In this document: positions 1 to 11,481 of the stretch, piece after piece | Layout of the letters: the number at the start of each line of letters is the position of its first letter | How positions within the stretch are numbered: the first letter of the stretch is position 1 | Origin: Dichetophora obliterata | Lineage: Eukaryota; Arthropoda; Insecta; Diptera; Sciomyzidae | NCBI GenBank assembly: GCA_963920525.1 | Contig: OY986438.1 | Coordinates: 51,967,753-52,031,752 of the forward strand | Length of the DNA: 64,000 nucleotides | Direction of reading: 5' to 3' | Translations under genes and position numbers: made by a program | Notes under the pieces: generated by a model | The model's database searches: none | Seen by the model: the letters and a program-made list of their open reading frames with translations, nothing else | Told to the model about the DNA's origin: nothing

Positions 1-44
1 GGCGCCGGTGCACGACCCTATTTACCTAACCTAAGCTAATACAT
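1..44 (+). mobile_element. 3' end fragment of a LOA-like non-LTR retrotransposon
   Basis: The first bases end in TACCTAACCTAAGCTAAT. They resemble the last bases of the LOA copies ending near 5043 and 62347, where a GGCTCAG-CACCAT block leads into repeated CCTAA. Only the tail is inside the window, so the assignment rests on that short resemblance. Confidence 0.4.
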
Positions 45-844
45 TTAAAATATTACAACGATATTATTTACCCTTTGGAATCAATTTGATACCATATTTA
101 CTATTATATCTAATTTTTTAATACAAAATCAGTATAAAAAGTTCATACATTAAATTTTAATACTTTTTTTTTATTAAAACCGAATTTTAATATTTGGCCA
201 GTATTTAATTTTAATACAATTTTGGTGTGGTCATATATGTAAGTCCAAAATTATTAAAATTTATTCCAAGATTTCTAACCGTGTGGGTATGTGGCTATAT
301 CACGTATAGACCGACTCCAAAACCGCTAAACCGATCTTTATCAAATTTTCAGGGAAACTGAAGCCACATCTTGAGAGTGTTCCTGTAAGGTTTGGTAACG
401 ATTGGACAAGAGGGCGTGGTACCTCCCACACACGCCAAATTTGCGCTTTCGACCACAAACAAAAAAAAAAAGGGTATATGGAACTTTTCAAAATTTAAGT
501 TTTTGTTTTAATTATTTTTAAAGTAATACAATAAGCTGATCAACGCGTCTTATTTTTTTTAAAGAGTTTTGTTCGGATATAACCCGCTGATGAGAAGCAA
601 TGTTCTGATTCTATTCTAGTTGGAGAAATAGTTGTACGATAATTGTACGAAATTTGTAATTTTCGGTCACGATTGCCTTCACCACAAAATAAAATTAATT
701 CCTAAGTCAATATATCTGACAATTTTTAAAAACATAGCTGACTTTCCGATGTTGCAAATTCTTCTTAAACTTTGCAAAGTCGTTGCTTCAGTGATTCACA
801 CTCATCGTCTTAACAATCTTCTTCAGCGGTAAATTTGGACTAAA
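45..844. other. AT-rich sequence with a relic dispersed repeat
   Basis: I see no gene here. Positions about 300-440 contain a short block (ACCGACTCCAAAACCGCTAA, then GGGCGTGGTACCTCCCACAC). It resembles the units of the tandem array at 53.6-54.25 kb, which share an 'aaaact-ctg-accgatt' plus 'cgcccac' layout. The rest is AT-rich with no recognised structure. Confidence 0.4.
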
Positions 845-1356
845 TTCCGTCAAGACCAAGAGCCAGAGTCCAGGTTCCAGTCACCCCATCTGAACCTGAG
901 GAAATTCTGGAAATGCTGAAGGTCTTCAACCCAGCCATATCCACTCAAAACTGGAAGGTGGTGAAGTTGGAACCTAGAGCTGAGGATGCTAAAACCGATC
1001 CCAAGAAATCCAAGATGGTGGTTTTGTTGATCCTCAACAATGAATGTCTTGATCAACTAAACAAGGACAAATTTACCCTAAACTATGGGTTCAGTAAGAT
1101 TCACCCAAGAATCTATAAAACGGACACGGTGTCTCTCGTAAATCGTGCGGTCTGTAGTGCCACGATTGAGAATCCTAGCGACATCGACGAGTTGGTTTCT
1201 GGAAGCGAGGATGAGTTATCATACGCATCCGAACTAGCGACGGCGATGACAAATCTCTTAAAGGAGCAGGTTCCATCAGAGGAACCCCGCAGCGTCGAAG
1301 AGGCTGACACCACGGTTGTTGGAGTACCTAGGGATGTTCCGGGTACTCAAAATTAA
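844..1356 (+). pseudogene. LOA copy A ORF1 (gag-like), C-terminal fragment
   Basis: The frame is open from just after a stop at 841-843 to a stop at 1354-1356, giving about 170 codons with no obvious own start. The product is charged, with an acidic stretch (SGSEDELSYASELATAM) and no zinc knuckle in the retained part. Its position directly upstream of the endonuclease, with a short overlap (ORF2 ATG at 1334), is the usual ORF1/ORF2 arrangement of LOA and R1-type elements. It probably represents the end of the nucleic-acid-binding ORF1 protein. The N-terminal part, where such proteins often carry CCHC knuckles, is missing through 5' truncation. Identification rests on position more than on sequence. 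Confidence 0.55.
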
Positions 1357-2113
1357 CTTGCATCACTGCAAAGCAGCTTCGGCTGCTCTCCAGCGTCACC
1401 TGGCAACGGGTGATGTCGACTTGGTGCTGATTCAGGAACCTTGGATGAACAACAACAAAATCCTTGGCCTGTATACACCAAACTATAAAATATACTATGT
1501 ATCTAACAAAGGTAAAACTCGAAATTGTGTTTTAGCGAAAGTTAACTTGAATTGCTTTATTCTCCCGCAGTTTAGTCACGGGGACCTCTCTGTGGTCAGC
1601 CTTGAGCTGGGGCCCAAGAAACTAAGGATTGCTTCCTTTTACTTCCCCTATGATGAGCCTATACCCACGCAATCATTCCGGGAACTCCTACAGGGAACTA
1701 ATCCAGCCACGCACATCATTCTGGGTGGAGATACGAATGCACACCACTCACAATGGAGCAGCACTAACAACAACGACAGAGGTGAGTCACTTTTTAACTT
1801 CCTACTAAGCACTATATTAAATATAATGAACAAGGGCAATGAGCCAACTTTTATTATTAAAAATCGAGAAGAAGTTCTGGATATCACCCTAGTATTAGAA
1901 AACTTCTCGGAAGAAATTCATTCTTGGAAGGTCTTAAAAGAACATTCTTTCTCGGACCATAGGTATATAGAATTCGGCTGGAAAGTAACCAATCAATCCA
2001 TGCCTCTAAAAATAAGAAATCTCCGTCAGACAAATTGGAGATGGTATAATAAACTTATTAAAACATCACTGAATTCAGTCACTTCTCCCCCCTTGCTAAC
2101 AAAGAAGAGTTGA
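1334..2113 (+). pseudogene. LOA copy A ORF2, APE-like endonuclease domain
   Basis: About 260 codons are open from the ATG at 1334. A slightly longer frame from 1316 would need a TTG start. The product carries the apurinic-endonuclease-like motifs of non-LTR retrotransposons in order: an N-terminal KINLHHC stretch (catalytic Asn), IQEPW (catalytic Glu), GGDTNAHH (Asp and Asn), and SDHRYIEF (Asp-His) near the end. In these elements the domain nicks the target DNA to prime reverse transcription. The frame breaks at 2113. From 2114 to 2503 the linker to the RT is still recognisable in pieces but contains stops and frameshifts. Confidence 0.8.
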
Positions 2114-2503
2114 ACCTTCTGGTTCTAAACTTCACCAAAAAAATGCTCGGATGCGCTTAACAGAGCATGTCCAAAAAAAGTTTTCAAAAAATCTCATAAG
2201 CCCGTATGGTGGTCTCGGGAGATTGAAATTCTCAGAAAGGACTGTCGTAGAGACTTTAACTACGCAAGGCGTAGCAATAGTGAGGACTCATGTAATAGCT
2301 ATAAGTCCAAACTAGGCAATTACAAAACTGCAATCAGGAAAGCAAAGAGGGCCTCTTGATCCTCCTTCTGCACAGAAATAGAGGGTACTTCCGAGGCTTC
2401 AAGGCTCAGGAAAAAACTATCAAAATCCCCGACAGTACAAAGCTTTCTTCAAAAGGAAGATGGCACCTGGACGGATTCATGCATCGAAACCCTAGATATA
2501 CTC

Positions 2504-3630
2504 ATGGATGCGCATTTTCCTGGTAATGTTTACTCTGACATTTCCAGCTTTCCAACACTCCCCTGCGAACTTACGCCTCAAGAGATTGAGCAACTGACCA
2601 GCAAGGAGAAGTTAAGATGGGCGATCTATTCATTCCAACCTTATAAATCTCCAGGTCCCGATGGCATTATACCAGCTCAACTCCACTATAGCTTCAAAGC
2701 TATAGTACCCTGGCTTCAGACAATCTACTATGGTTGCCTACGCCTTAACTATATTCCAACAGCTTGGAGAGAGACAAAAGTTATCTTTATACCGAAAGCG
2801 GGTAAGTCCTCTCACACTAAATCGAATGACTTCAGACCTATAAGCCTCTCTTCATTTCTGGTTAAAATTCTAGAGAGACTTATTGGGCTTCTTCTTAAGC
2901 CAAAACTTGACAGGCTTCTAAAATCCCAACATGCCTACATTAACGACAAATCTACAGAGACAGCTCTGCACTCTCTTGTGTCTGCCATCGAAAAATCACT
3001 TGAGAACAAAGAATACGCACTTGCTGCTTTTCTAGATATAGCAGGGGCATTCAATAACGTCCTTCCATATGCAGTCACCTCGGCCTTGTCGGAACTGGGG
3101 GTGGAGGATTTTCTAGTGAGTTTCATACACCAGATGCTCTTGGGCAGGGTGGTGAACTCAGAACTGGGGGATCCTCCACTCGTAGGTTTGTAAGCAGAGG
3201 TTCTCCCCAGGGAGGAGTTTTGTCTCCACTTCTGTGGTCCGTGACGGTTGACCAGCTGTTGCGTATCATGGAGGGGGAAGGCTACAAGGTTGTTGCTTAT
3301 GCAGACGATATTGCAATCATTTTTAACGGAAAGTTTCCCCAGACTCTCTGCCAACTCATGGAGAGAGCACTCTTAATTCCCTCGAGATGGGCATCCACGT
3401 GTGGTTTAAGTGTAAACCCCGAGAAAAGAGATCTTATTCTTTTCACTAGGAAATATACAACCCCCAACTTAGAACCTCCGCGTCTGAACGGCACGAGGTT
3501 GCTCTTTAGCGACAGCACGAAATACCTAGGAGTAATTCTGGATAAGAAGCTTATCTGGAATGTTAACATTAAGGAACGTGTTAAAAAGGCAAACATAGCA
3601 CTATTTGTCTGTAAAAAAGCTATAGGTTAA
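2504..3630 (+). pseudogene. LOA copy A ORF2, reverse transcriptase domain
   Basis: Two open segments (2504-3193 and 3220-3630) joined by a frameshift encode a non-LTR reverse transcriptase. Visible motifs are YKSPGPDGI, FRPISLSSFLVKILERL, AAFLDIAGAFNNV, SPQGGVLSPLLWSVTVDQLL across the break, and the catalytic AYADDIAII. The YADD aspartates are intact. The domain copies element RNA at the nicked target. A stop at 3628-3630 separates it from the thumb region, whose remains run to about 3760. The frameshift makes the protein non-functional. Confidence 0.85.
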
Positions 3631-3759
3631 AAATGGAGTTTCTCCCCCAAAATAGTACGCTGGATTTATACAGCAATTGTCCACCCCATACTAATGTATA
3701 GCTCACTGATATGGTAGAGGGTCCTTGATAAGGCAACCGCACTTCAGAAGTTTGCAAAG

Positions 3760-4926
3760 GTGCAAAGAAGCGCAGGTCTTTGTATTACGGGGGCACTGTC
3801 CTCAACACCAACTAGCGCCCTCAATGTCATGCTTCACCTTCCTCCTCTCGGTATCTTTGCCATTGAATGTGCCAACACAGTAGCCCTGAGACTTAGAGAA
3901 TCTGGTAATTGGATAGTTAACAACTACGGCCACACAATTATTCTGAACTCGTCTGCACCCGACAAAACAGACTACTGTGTGCCGTGCTTAAATCTTGAAA
4001 AAAAACTATGCAGTTTTCATACCTTCACGGCTAGACTGGGCAAACAAAATCCCCCTTAAAACCTTCGCCACAAAAATCTTCACAGATGGATCCAAACTTC
4101 GAGAACAAGTAGGGGGAGGTATCTACTCCCAGGATCTCGAAATCGAAGCGTCCTTGAGATTTCCTAACTATTGTAGTGTCTACTAACACAAATGAGGGCT
4201 ATTCACGAAACCACTAAGATTCTAGGTCAAAAAGACCTTGAAGGAAAGAATATCTCCATCTTTTCAGGTAGCCAGGCTGCACTGAAAGCACTCAACTCAA
4301 ATATTAACAACTCTAAAACTCTCACCGAGTGCCGCAAATCTCTTAACGAAATGGCAAGGCTACTCAGGATTTACCTCAAATGGGTACCCGGACACAGGGA
4401 TATCGAGGGCAACAATTTGGCCGACGAATTGGCAAGGAAGGGTACGACCTCTAACATCCTCTTAAATGAGGACTTTATTAGTATACCTATTTCCTCCTAT
4501 AAACTCCAGTGCAAGAACAGATCTTTAGGTCTTGCAGAAGAACGCTGGGAACGCCTTGATACATGTAGGATAACTAAGCTAACATGGCCTACCTACGACT
4601 TAAAACGCACCAACTCACTGCTTGAGTTAAGCAGGGTAAACCTGTCAGATTTAGTAGGAATCCTAATGGGTCACTGCCTAATCGGAGCGCATGCTCTTCG
4701 GTTGGGAGTTGCATCAAACGATTTCTGCAGAAGCTGCAGATGTGAGGAGGACGTAGAAAACGTTTAGCATCTCCTCTGCGAATGTCCGGCTCAAGCTAAA
4801 AGGAGAATGGCAACTATGGGCCTTCGCTTTTTTAATGGACTTGCCGAAGTTTCATGCCTGGAAATCAAGCATATCCTTAAATTCATTATCCGCTCGAACT
4901 GGTTTGGGGAGAGAAATCTCTACTAG
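3760..4926 (+). pseudogene. LOA copy A ORF2, RNase H and C-terminal finger
   Basis: Three overlapping open pieces (3760-4059, 3995-4186 and 4192-4767, then to a TAG at 4924-4926) encode the end of ORF2. FTDGSK holds the first RNase H aspartate. The segment with the expected Glu is broken by a TAA near 4184. FSGSQAALKAL has Gly where the third metal-binding Asp (SDS) should be. WVPGHRDIEGNNLADELARK holds the fourth. A CRSCRCEE...LLCEC finger follows. The Asp-to-Gly change at 4267-4269 is shared with the copy at 60885-62347. RNase H normally removes the RNA strand after cDNA synthesis, and this one could not. Confidence 0.8.
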
Positions 4927-5007
4927 GTTTTAAAGAGATCATGTGGTATCACAACGAGCCTGCACTGGCCTAAGTATACGAGTTGTCTATCGGCTCAGCC
5001 ACCATTA

Positions 5008-5043
5008 CCTAACCTAACCTAATCTAACCTAACCTAACCTAAC
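5008..5043 (+). repeat. (CCTAA)n 3' tail of LOA copy A
   Basis: About seven CCTAA units, one reading TCTAA, end the element. The complement reads TTAGG. The same tail closes the second copy at 62329-62347, so it belongs to the family and is not local telomeric DNA. Confidence 0.8.
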
Positions 5044-5266
5044 AAAGAATCTTCCATATTAGTTTTTCAAGTTTTTTATAAAAATTTTTCAGGCTTAACA
5101 TTTTATAAGTATTATTATGTAAAAATTTGAAATCTTTAAATTTAAGTATTTAGTTGTATTAAATCAAATGCAAAATATAAAAATTATTGTGTTTGTTTTG
5201 TTTAATTATGAAAAAATGTTATTAATATTAAAAAATTACTTTATTTAATTTAAATACCTTATTTAA

Positions 5267-5555
5267 CCTTCACCTGGCATGCTCATCCTGAGTAGCATAC
5301 CTGGACTCGTGGGGTACATACGAACCCCAGTGATTAAAATCTTTGTAAAAATTTAAATATTGATTATTTTGTCTCAAAAAAGTTCAGAGATCATCTTTAG
5401 ATACCACTTTAAACTGTAGAATAGTAAGTTAAAAAAATAAAGGTCAGCGTTCATAAGAAATCTGGAAAACTAGAAAAAAATTCCAAACAAATCAAACGAG
5501 AAAGAACATACATACATACATACGTACGTACATACCCCAAGAGCCCAGGTGAAGG
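5267..5555. mobile_element. piggyBac-type MITE with TTAA target duplication
   Basis: The 289-bp element is bounded by TTAA on both sides (5263-5266 and 5556-5559). Its ends are inverted copies of CCTTCACCTGG. It has no coding capacity. Inside are a GGGGTACATACGAACCCC hairpin and a CATA/CGTA microsatellite. TTAA duplication together with a TIR starting CC fits the piggyBac superfamily. The TIR differs from that of the larger piggyBac-like element at 26821-30417, so it is a separate family. Confidence 0.65.
5507..5535. repeat. CATA/CGTA microsatellite
   Basis: Tandem tetranucleotides ACATACATACATACATACG then TACGTACATAC lie inside the small piggyBac-type MITE. Confidence 0.85.
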
Positions 5556-5559
5556 TTAA

Positions 5560-7140
5560 ACGGTTTGTTATGACGACATAAATTTGCCTAGCTTTTTTTT
5601 TATATATTGAAGAAGTCCTGCATAATAGGGTTATAAAAAATTTGGGTAAACAATTTTAATCAAAAATGCAGTTTTTTTAACATAGATTCTGAAAATAAAT
5701 ATATTTTAACGCATTTTCTTAAGGCTCAGAATGAGAAAAAACGATTGAAATTTAAAGTTTTTGATTTAGTAAGCAAACATTTCTGCCTTTTTCAAATCGA
5801 TTTTCATCAAATTTTCTTTGTCTGAAGGTTAATTTAAATAAATTGGGAAAATTAAAAAAAGAGGAACCGTCACCAATGCAATGTTTTATATTGTTTTTAA
5901 AGAAACTGTAATAAATTCAATTTTTACTTAAAAATAGGCCTAGAGTTGTTTTTGTTGTGATTTTTTTTTTACTTTACATTTTCCCTACTCTTTCATATAT
6001 CATTTATCCGCAAAAATTGCTCCATTTTGACATAAACAGTTTCTATCATTAAAAATCATGGTCCACCTATCACCACCCCTGATTTTTTGATGAAAAGTAA
6101 TTTTCATAAAATTTTATTGTTATATTTTTTACAATGTTCACAGCTTAAAAACTAATTTCTGTGAAAAAAAATTTTCAAATATAGCTTAAAAAAGATTTAT
6201 GTGAAAAATTTTTCAAATATTTCAAACTATTCCAAAGTTATATACATAAATCTATGTTTTAATATATTCCCTTATCTATATATTTAAAATGGACCCAACA
6301 GATGTTTTCCTGACCCAATTCAAAGAATTTTTTTGATCGTTTTGTAAATTTCTAAAAGTGTGTAAACTGAGGTTCGAACAACACATGCCAGACGTTTCTT
6401 TTTGAGACATCAATGCATGAAGATCAGAACCTTCTGATATATACAGCTTTCTTATTGATGTATAGTATTCCCCTTCAGACTTTGTACTGCCGCAGACCAC
6501 CTTGCTGCTATACACGAATTTTCATGCTGTTTGGAAAAAAATTTTATATATTCGCCATTTTTAATACAGTTGCCGAAAGTAACCGTATGAACTAAATTAT
6601 TAAATTGTGCCTAAAACGAACAAAACCGTTCGAAATATAACATCATTGTTTAATTGTGGGCGGTAATGAGGGTTTGGCATAATTTTTTTCTCTGAAAACA
6701 TCTCGTACTCCGTAACTAAAGTGGGTCATGCCCATTTTTAGCAAAGTTAGCGAAAGTAACCATACAACGTAAATTACCAAATTGTAGTCTCATACGACCA
6801 AAATCGTCTGAAATATAGCATTTTTTGCAGAAAATGGGTGTGAAAAGTAGGCGTGGAAAATATAACATAACATATTGCTATTAAGTTTAAATAACAAATT
6901 GGTTGATACCTATTTCGTGTTTATCGGTTCAGTAGTTCTTGCGTGGTTGTCAAACATCCGTGCAGTGTCACAACGCTTTTATATATTCGAAAAGATAGAC
7001 TAACACAGTCTCAAGTGGGGAAAAGCTAGCTGGCAAGGCTGCAAAACATAATTTATGCTTATAACTCAATTCTGGCAACTCCCCTCAAAACATTTGCAAA
7101 GAAAATTAATCAACACTGTATGACAGCAAGAATCTCATTG
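5560..7140. other. AT-rich intergenic sequence, no gene seen
   Basis: Long A/T runs contain no coding frame with a recognisable product. Around 6650-6860 there are degenerate blocks (GGGCGGTAATGAGG, CTCGTACTCCGTAAC) loosely like the ~125-bp repeat family of 53.6-54.25 kb, which suggests an old dispersed copy. Confidence 0.4.
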
Positions 7141-7162
7141 AAAGCAACCACACAACATCCTA

Positions 7163-8560
7163 GAACTTGAATGCTATGTAGAGCAGGTAAACAATGCAGT
7201 ATATAATGCCTACGAATCTAGCTGCCCAACAGGGCACAAGGCAAGAACAAAACATACTCCTTGGTGGAGCGCCGAGTTAACCAGACTCCGAAAGAAGGTG
7301 CGATGCAGTCTTAATGCCGCAAATCGCAACGGAGAATGGCACAACTACACGGCGACTCTGACGGAGTACAATAAAGAAATCAGAAAAGTGAAAAGACAAA
7401 GCTTTAGAACTTTCTGCGAAGACATTTCTTCCACGCCAGCCGCAGCCAGGATACACAAAGCAATGGCTAAAGGCAAAGTGGAGACAAGAATGTCACTTCT
7501 ATTGCCAGACGGAAGCTATACGCTTAGAGAAGAGCAACGAGCCAGTCACCTTCTAGAAACTCATTTCCAGGGCAGCACACCGGTAACTGAGTATGAGACA
7601 GCAGACAGGCAGATTACTCCAAATCAAGAAGAATGGAAACTCGCAACGAGCATTTGTACTAAGGCTCGTCTAGATTGGGCACTCAGAACCTTTCAACCAT
7701 TCAAATCAGCAGGTGTAGACGGCATCTTTCCTGCACTTCTACAAAAAGGTGCAGAAACTATATTGCCTCACCTAGTCAAAATAATTAGAAGCAGCCTTGC
7801 GCTGGGCTATATCCCAAGGAAATGGAGAAGGACGATAGTCACCTTCATACCAAAAGTAGGGAAAATAGACTACACGCTATCAAAGTCGTTTAGACCCATT
7901 AGCCTTACCTCATTTGTACTTAAAACAATGGAAAAGGTAATAGATAACTATTTAAGAACTGAGATTCTGGAGAAGGCACCAATGCACCCATGTCAACACG
8001 CGTATAGGGCGGGTAGATCTACAGAATCTGCTCTATACCAGTTGGCTAGTAACATCCAGTCAGCTTTCAAAAACAAAGAAACCGTACTCTGTGCCTTTCT
8101 AGACATAGAGGGAGCCTTTGATAATACTTCTCACGAGGCTGTGAAGAAGTTTTTACACAAAAAAGGAGTAAGTGATATGCTCAGCAGATGGATATGCCAA
8201 ATGCTTAGCGCTAGAACTGCAGAAACAAAAGTGGGCAACACCACTATAAGACTCAAAACAACAAAAGGCTGCCCACAAGGCGGAATCCTTTCTCCACTGC
8301 TGTGGAGTCTTGTTTTGGACGAATTATTAACGATGCTAACCGAGAATGGCATAAAATGTCAGGGTTACGCAGACGACATCGCCTTAATAGCGAGAGGGAA
8401 GTTCGAGGATACACTCTGTAACCTAATACAGAGAGGACTGTCATTAACAAAGGAGTGGTGCAACACAGTGGGATTAAGTATCAACCCAGCGAAAACCACC
8501 ATAGTACCTTTTACTAACAAAAGAAGCCTGCCAAACCTCCGAACAATGAGTGGGCCATGA
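7163..8560 (+). pseudogene. LOA copy B ORF2, reverse transcriptase domain
   Basis: About 465 codons are open from 7163; the first in-frame GTG/ATG is not meaningful because the 5' end is truncated. Motifs in order are FKSAGVDGIFPALLQ, FRPISLTSFVLKTMEKVI, CAFLDIEGAFDNT, KGCPQGGILSPLLWSLVLDE and GYADDIALIARG. All RT catalytic residues are present. The frame ends in NLRTMSGP then TGA, exactly where the element has lost the segment that in copy A runs from KYLGVILD to the 'TPTSALNVML' block (roughly 100-120 codons). It is related to the RT at 2504-3630 but clearly a different family. Confidence 0.85.
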
Positions 8561-9687
8561 GGACATGCCCTACAGCAGCACTAGAAGTAATTCTGGACCT
8601 AACACCCTTACACCTTGTCATAGAGGAAGTAGCCAAGCGAACTTTGTTGGGCATTGCAAAAGAGGGGACAGGTTTAGGTAAAACTATCAGCAGTAGAGAG
8701 AAGGAGGATATTGCAAAGCACACTCCCTACATCGATCTACCAAGAAACGATATAGTAAAAAGGTATAACTTCGAAAAACACTTCGGAATTAAGCTTAGTA
8801 CCAAGAAAGAGTGGGACAGCGAGATGATATCGCAAGTTAAGAAACCACATAGTATAGCATGGTATACAGATGGGTCCAAGACATTGGAAGGTATAGGCGC
8901 AGGGGTGTACGGGCCAAGAACCAAGCACTTTGAACCTATAGGGACAACACCCAGTATCTTCCAAGCGGAAATCCTAGCAATACAGCTGTGTGCGCAATTC
9001 AATATGGACCGTAAATACAAAGGTCAGGATATAGTTGTGATGTCAGACAGCCAAGCAGCAATCAAAGCATTAGTTTCCTGTGAGATATCATCGAGAATAA
9101 CATGGGAATGCCTAACAAAACTCAACGAGCTAGGCAAGAATAACACTGTTACTATACTTTGGGTCCCAGGACACAAAGGAATGCAGGGTAACGAAGAAGC
9201 CGATGGTCTAGCGCGACAGGGTGCAGCCACAAAATTTATAGGACCGGAACCATTCTGCGGATTGGGCACACATTCCATAAAAGAAGAACTAAGAAGGGAG
9301 GAGAGGCATAAACGTTCAAACCTTTGGAAAAGCCTCCCAAAGCTAAGACAATCCAAATTGCTCCTGAGAGATTTTAACACTCGCAGAGCAAAATTGTGCA
9401 TAAGCTTAGGCAAACTGAATCTAAGGATTCTAACGGGGTTCCTTACAGGACACTGTAAACTGAAATACCACCTGATGAAATTGGGCATAGAGACCTATAG
9501 TAACTGCCGTTTCTGTGAAGAAGCAGAGGAGACTCCAATACACCTACTTACAAACTGCGACGCCGTGGCTCGCAGACGTAAACTAGCACTGGGGAATTAT
9601 GAGCTGAGTCTAGAGCAGGTTTCATCCCTTGAACCAAAGAATATTCTCAAATTCATTAGAGAAATAGGGCTGGATGAAATTCTGTAA
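8557..9687 (+). pseudogene. LOA copy B ORF2, RNase H and C-terminal finger
   Basis: A 376-codon open frame overlaps the preceding stop by four bases (ATGA). Its ATG is a by-product of the deletion junction, not a native start. The product begins CPTAALEVILDLTPLHL, typical of the region before RNase H in LOA elements. It then carries YTDGSK (Asp), IFQAEILAIQ (Glu), MSDSQAAIKAL (Asp) and WVPGHKGMQGNEEADGLARQ (Asp), so all four RNase H metal ligands are intact. The end carries CRFCEEAEETPIHLLTNC, a CCHC-type finger. The domain would be catalytically competent if expressed, but it is cut off from its RT by the internal deletion. Confidence 0.8.
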
Positions 9688-9770
9688 TCCGCAAACCCAG
9701 CGGAGCTTTGAGAAGGAGGTACAATAGATCTCATTTAGGTCGCAGTACGCATCTCCACCACACAACATCA

Positions 9771-10197
9771 ACATCAACCACACAACATGGCTGCCTTGTT
9801 ATATTGACAGAAGCTCTCGCGACAAGGAAAGAAAAGCTTTGTTTGCTTTTGTATTGTGCTGCTGGTTGAATGTAGGCATCAAATTAAATGCGTGATTTTG
9901 TAATAATTGAAGAAAAAAATTTTCGAAAATCTTGGTAAGCTATGGCAATCTATCAGGGGTGTTATGGAAACCGACAATTGTCAGAATCGGTTTTGAAATT
10001 GACGCAGATTTCATTTGTATTTTCCCTGTATATTATCATAGGAATGGCATAAAAAAATATCAAAACCGGTTTAGCAATTACAGAGCTTATTCTAGATCAA
10101 ATTTTGTGAGTCTCCTTTTATATAATAGTATAGATATAGCTGATTTGTGTTGTATAGTGTTCTGTCGTGTTATCAACATGGCATTGTGTAGCATAGC
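9771..10197. other. AT-rich flank between LOA copy B and the hAT nest
   Basis: No gene or defined repeat was seen. The sequence ends in GTGTAGCATAGC directly before the left terminal repeat of the outer hAT element. Confidence 0.4.
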
Positions 10198-11481
10198 TAG
10201 GGCTGCCAGGTCCCGATCTCCACGCGGGTTGTCCCGATTTTCAGCCTAAAAATGTGCCGATTTCTTGAAAAACAATTTTATTTTGTAATATTTTCACTAT
10301 TTTTTAAAAAAAACTCCTACTTTTTTATTTCTTCATGACTAAATTTGTACAGATTGTTTTGTACGCCACTAATTAATTGAACCGAATTGCATACTTTTCA
10401 AGCAACCGATCAGTGCGTGAAATAAAGAAAAATGGTGCGAATAAAACAATAACATCATTCTTTGTGGATGTTGTTAATTTTGCTTTGTTCATTTTCACCC
10501 ACGATGTTCGTTAAGCTCAACATATCGCATCCTTTTCTAGCAATCAAACATAGCATGAACGAAAGAAAACAAAACGAAAAAACAATAAGTGCATTATGTG
10601 AAGGTAGAAGCGCAGTTTAAACTACGAAAAGGAAACGCTGACAATATTATGCCTACTACATAGAATTGGTAATTGAGGCGTTATCGAGCACTCTTTTCTA
10701 CACTGTGTATGCGCCTTCATGTGTATTCTTAGTGGATATTGTTAGATTTGCTTTGCACATTTTCATCCACTATGTTCGTTACGCGGCCCATACACACTGC
10801 AACCAAAACATTATTTAACTGCAACCAGATTAGGGATGTGCAAGCCGAAATCGAAATAAGTCGAAAGTCGACTTTTGCTTGATAATTTTCAACTTTTGGC
10901 AATCGACTTTCTGATATTGAAAAAAGTCGAAAGTCGACTTTTGCTTTCGACTTTATTTTCGACTTTTTTAATTTTATGCGAAACAAAAACCTTTACGCTA
11001 ATCTGAGAACTGTCTTATCTAAACTAATAAACGAAATAGCTGTTTAACAACAAATAAAGCTGCGTTGGCAACTTTTGATTCGATAAATGTAAAATAGTGG
11101 TCGGCAAAATAAAAAAAAAGAGACTGTAAGTGGAAGTGTGCCAAAGCAATTGCGTATAATCTGATTACGTTACACGCGTAACAAAATGTTTTAGTGAAAT
11201 TGTCACTATTTGAAAAGCAGGTGACAATTTTTATCAAAATTTATTATTTTTGAGCTTAAAATTTTGTTTTGAAAAAAAAAAAAACATTACAACAAACACA
11301 TAGAAATATCAAGAATACTGGGTAGCAATTGTTATTTTGCCAGAATTGGCCTGTGAATACAATTTTATGTTCACAATATTCAAACTACGCTCAAATCGAT
11401 TAATTTTTTATTATAGAAAACAAAGAAATATTCTACTTTAAGTCAAATTGGCAAGAATTTAAAACGAGTGCTTGCTATTGA

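Larger units (their letters stand above)
845..5043 (+). mobile_element. LOA-clade non-LTR retrotransposon, copy A (5'-truncated, decayed)
   Basis: The order of remnants is ORF1 C-terminal part, APE-type endonuclease, reverse transcriptase with YADD, RNase H, and a C-terminal CCHC-type finger, followed by a (CCTAA)n tail. An ORF2 that combines an APE endonuclease with a C-terminal RNase H, together with RT motifs of the 'TPTSALNVML' type, fits the LOA clade of the I/R1 group. In-frame stops and frameshifts break ORF2 (for example between 2113 and 2504, near 3193, 3630 and 4186), so this copy cannot make a full protein. A 3' fragment of the same family lies at 60885-62347. I found no convincing target-site duplication. 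Confidence 0.85.
7140..9770 (+). mobile_element. LOA-clade non-LTR retrotransposon, copy B (5'-truncated, internally deleted)
   Basis: RT and RNase H coding of LOA type ends with a stop at 9685-9687, followed by a ~85-bp 3' UTR. The 3' end region carries CACAACATCAACATCAACCA, unlike the CCTAA tail of copy A, so it is a different family. The 5' part (ORF1 and endonuclease) is missing; homology becomes clear from about 7163. An internal deletion joins the RT palm/thumb region to the region upstream of RNase H near 8557. Confidence 0.8.

Noticed and set aside
5008..5043. Telomeric DNA (CCTAA/TTAGG array)
   Set aside because: The repeats are short and sit exactly at the 3' end of two LOA copies of one family, so they are element tails.
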